Origin: JAJPJX01 sp964568355
GTDB taxonomy: Bacteria > Acidobacteriota > Terriglobia > Bryobacterales > Bryobacteraceae
Length of the DNA: 5,493 nt
NCBI GenBank assembly: GCA_964568355.1
Contig: CAZMRK010000304.1
Span: 1-5,493, forward strand
Direction of reading: 5' to 3'
Under the pieces are notes generated by a model, which saw nothing but the letters and a program-made list of their open reading frames with translations, searched no databases and had not been told where the DNA came from. Below are positions 5,336 through 5,493 of this stretch, in pieces. Both the position numbers and the translations under genes were made by a program. How positions within the stretch are numbered: position 1 is the stretch's first letter; each line of letters opens with the position of its first letter.

Positions 5336-5493
5336 CTAATTCGCCAGCGGCGGACCGCCGGGAACCACAATCGCGCCGGTTCTGGCCGGATAGCTGTGCC
5401 GCGTGGCGGTGAACTTCGCATTCAGGTATTCGCCCATGTAGAGCGGCCCGGATATCGCATCTCCCGATAGCGTGCCCGCAAAGATGAACGTGA
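5336..5493 (-). CDS. C-terminal end of an unidentified protein (5' part outside window)
   Basis: Fifty-one codons read in from the right edge and end at TAG (5338-5336). The tail contains GTLSGDAISGPLYMGEYLNA, followed by KFTATRH, and finishes with VVPGGPPLAN. The pattern SG, GEY, then FTA and RH looks like the small beta-rich C-terminal tail that follows various enzymes in Acidobacteria-like genomes, for example SelA-like PLP enzymes or amidohydrolases. That comparison is from memory and is not decisive. The reading frame is supported by the lack of stops and the regular beta-like alternation, but it is short. The gene lies on the same strand as the oxidoreductase, 135 bases upstream of it and separated by a hairpin cluster and a possible promoter, so it is probably a separate transcription unit. 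Confidence 0.55.
   Translation of the reverse strand, partial: TFIFAGTLSGDAISGPLYMGEYLNAKFTATRHSYPARTGAIVVPGGPPLAN

Overview
The window looks like chromosomal DNA from a GC-rich, heterotrophic bacterium. Acidobacteriota, in particular a Solibacter/Bryobacter-like lineage, is my best guess. This rests on the high GC at third codon positions, a Tat-exported Gfo/Idh/MocA oxidoreductase of a kind common there, and GC-rich hairpin clusters in the intergenic gaps. The taxonomy is inference; there is no rRNA or other marker gene.

Every supportable gene lies on the minus strand, so transcription runs from high to low coordinates. In that order: (1) the last 51 codons of an unidentified protein (5336-5493, cut by the right edge); (2) an intergenic hairpin cluster (5270-5333), then a short AT-rich leader with a TATAAT box, a small palindrome and a strong ribosome binding site; (3) a Tat-signal Gfo/Idh/MocA oxidoreductase (4001-5200); (4) an acyl-CoA dehydrogenase (2823-3965); (5) a MeaB/ArgK-type G3E GTPase (2092-2823), sharing one base with the dehydrogenase; (6) a second hairpin cluster (about 1989-2070); (7) S-methyl-5'-thioadenosine phosphorylase, mtnP, with a TTG start (1086-1946); (8) a long glycosyltransferase-family-9-like gene (1-1105) that runs off the left edge and overlaps the end of mtnP.

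Functionally, the dehydrogenase and MeaB form a translationally coupled pair. It fits short- or branched-chain acyl-CoA oxidation feeding a B12-dependent acyl-CoA mutase encoded elsewhere. mtnP recycles methylthioadenosine, and the GT9-like gene may decorate cell-surface glycan. The oxidoreductase is an exported NAD(P)-type sugar-derivative enzyme of unknown substrate. Apart from the dehydrogenase/MeaB pair, the neighbours do not obviously share a pathway.

I found no CRISPR, transposase, RNA gene or phage module, and no convincing undescribed system. The points worth checking are the two related hairpin clusters, a MeaB that lacks the usual C-terminal helical region and ends just before one of those clusters, an approximately 95-residue N-terminal extension on the GT9-like protein, and an EKT in place of EKP in the oxidoreductase. 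No gap between genes exceeds 150 bases.
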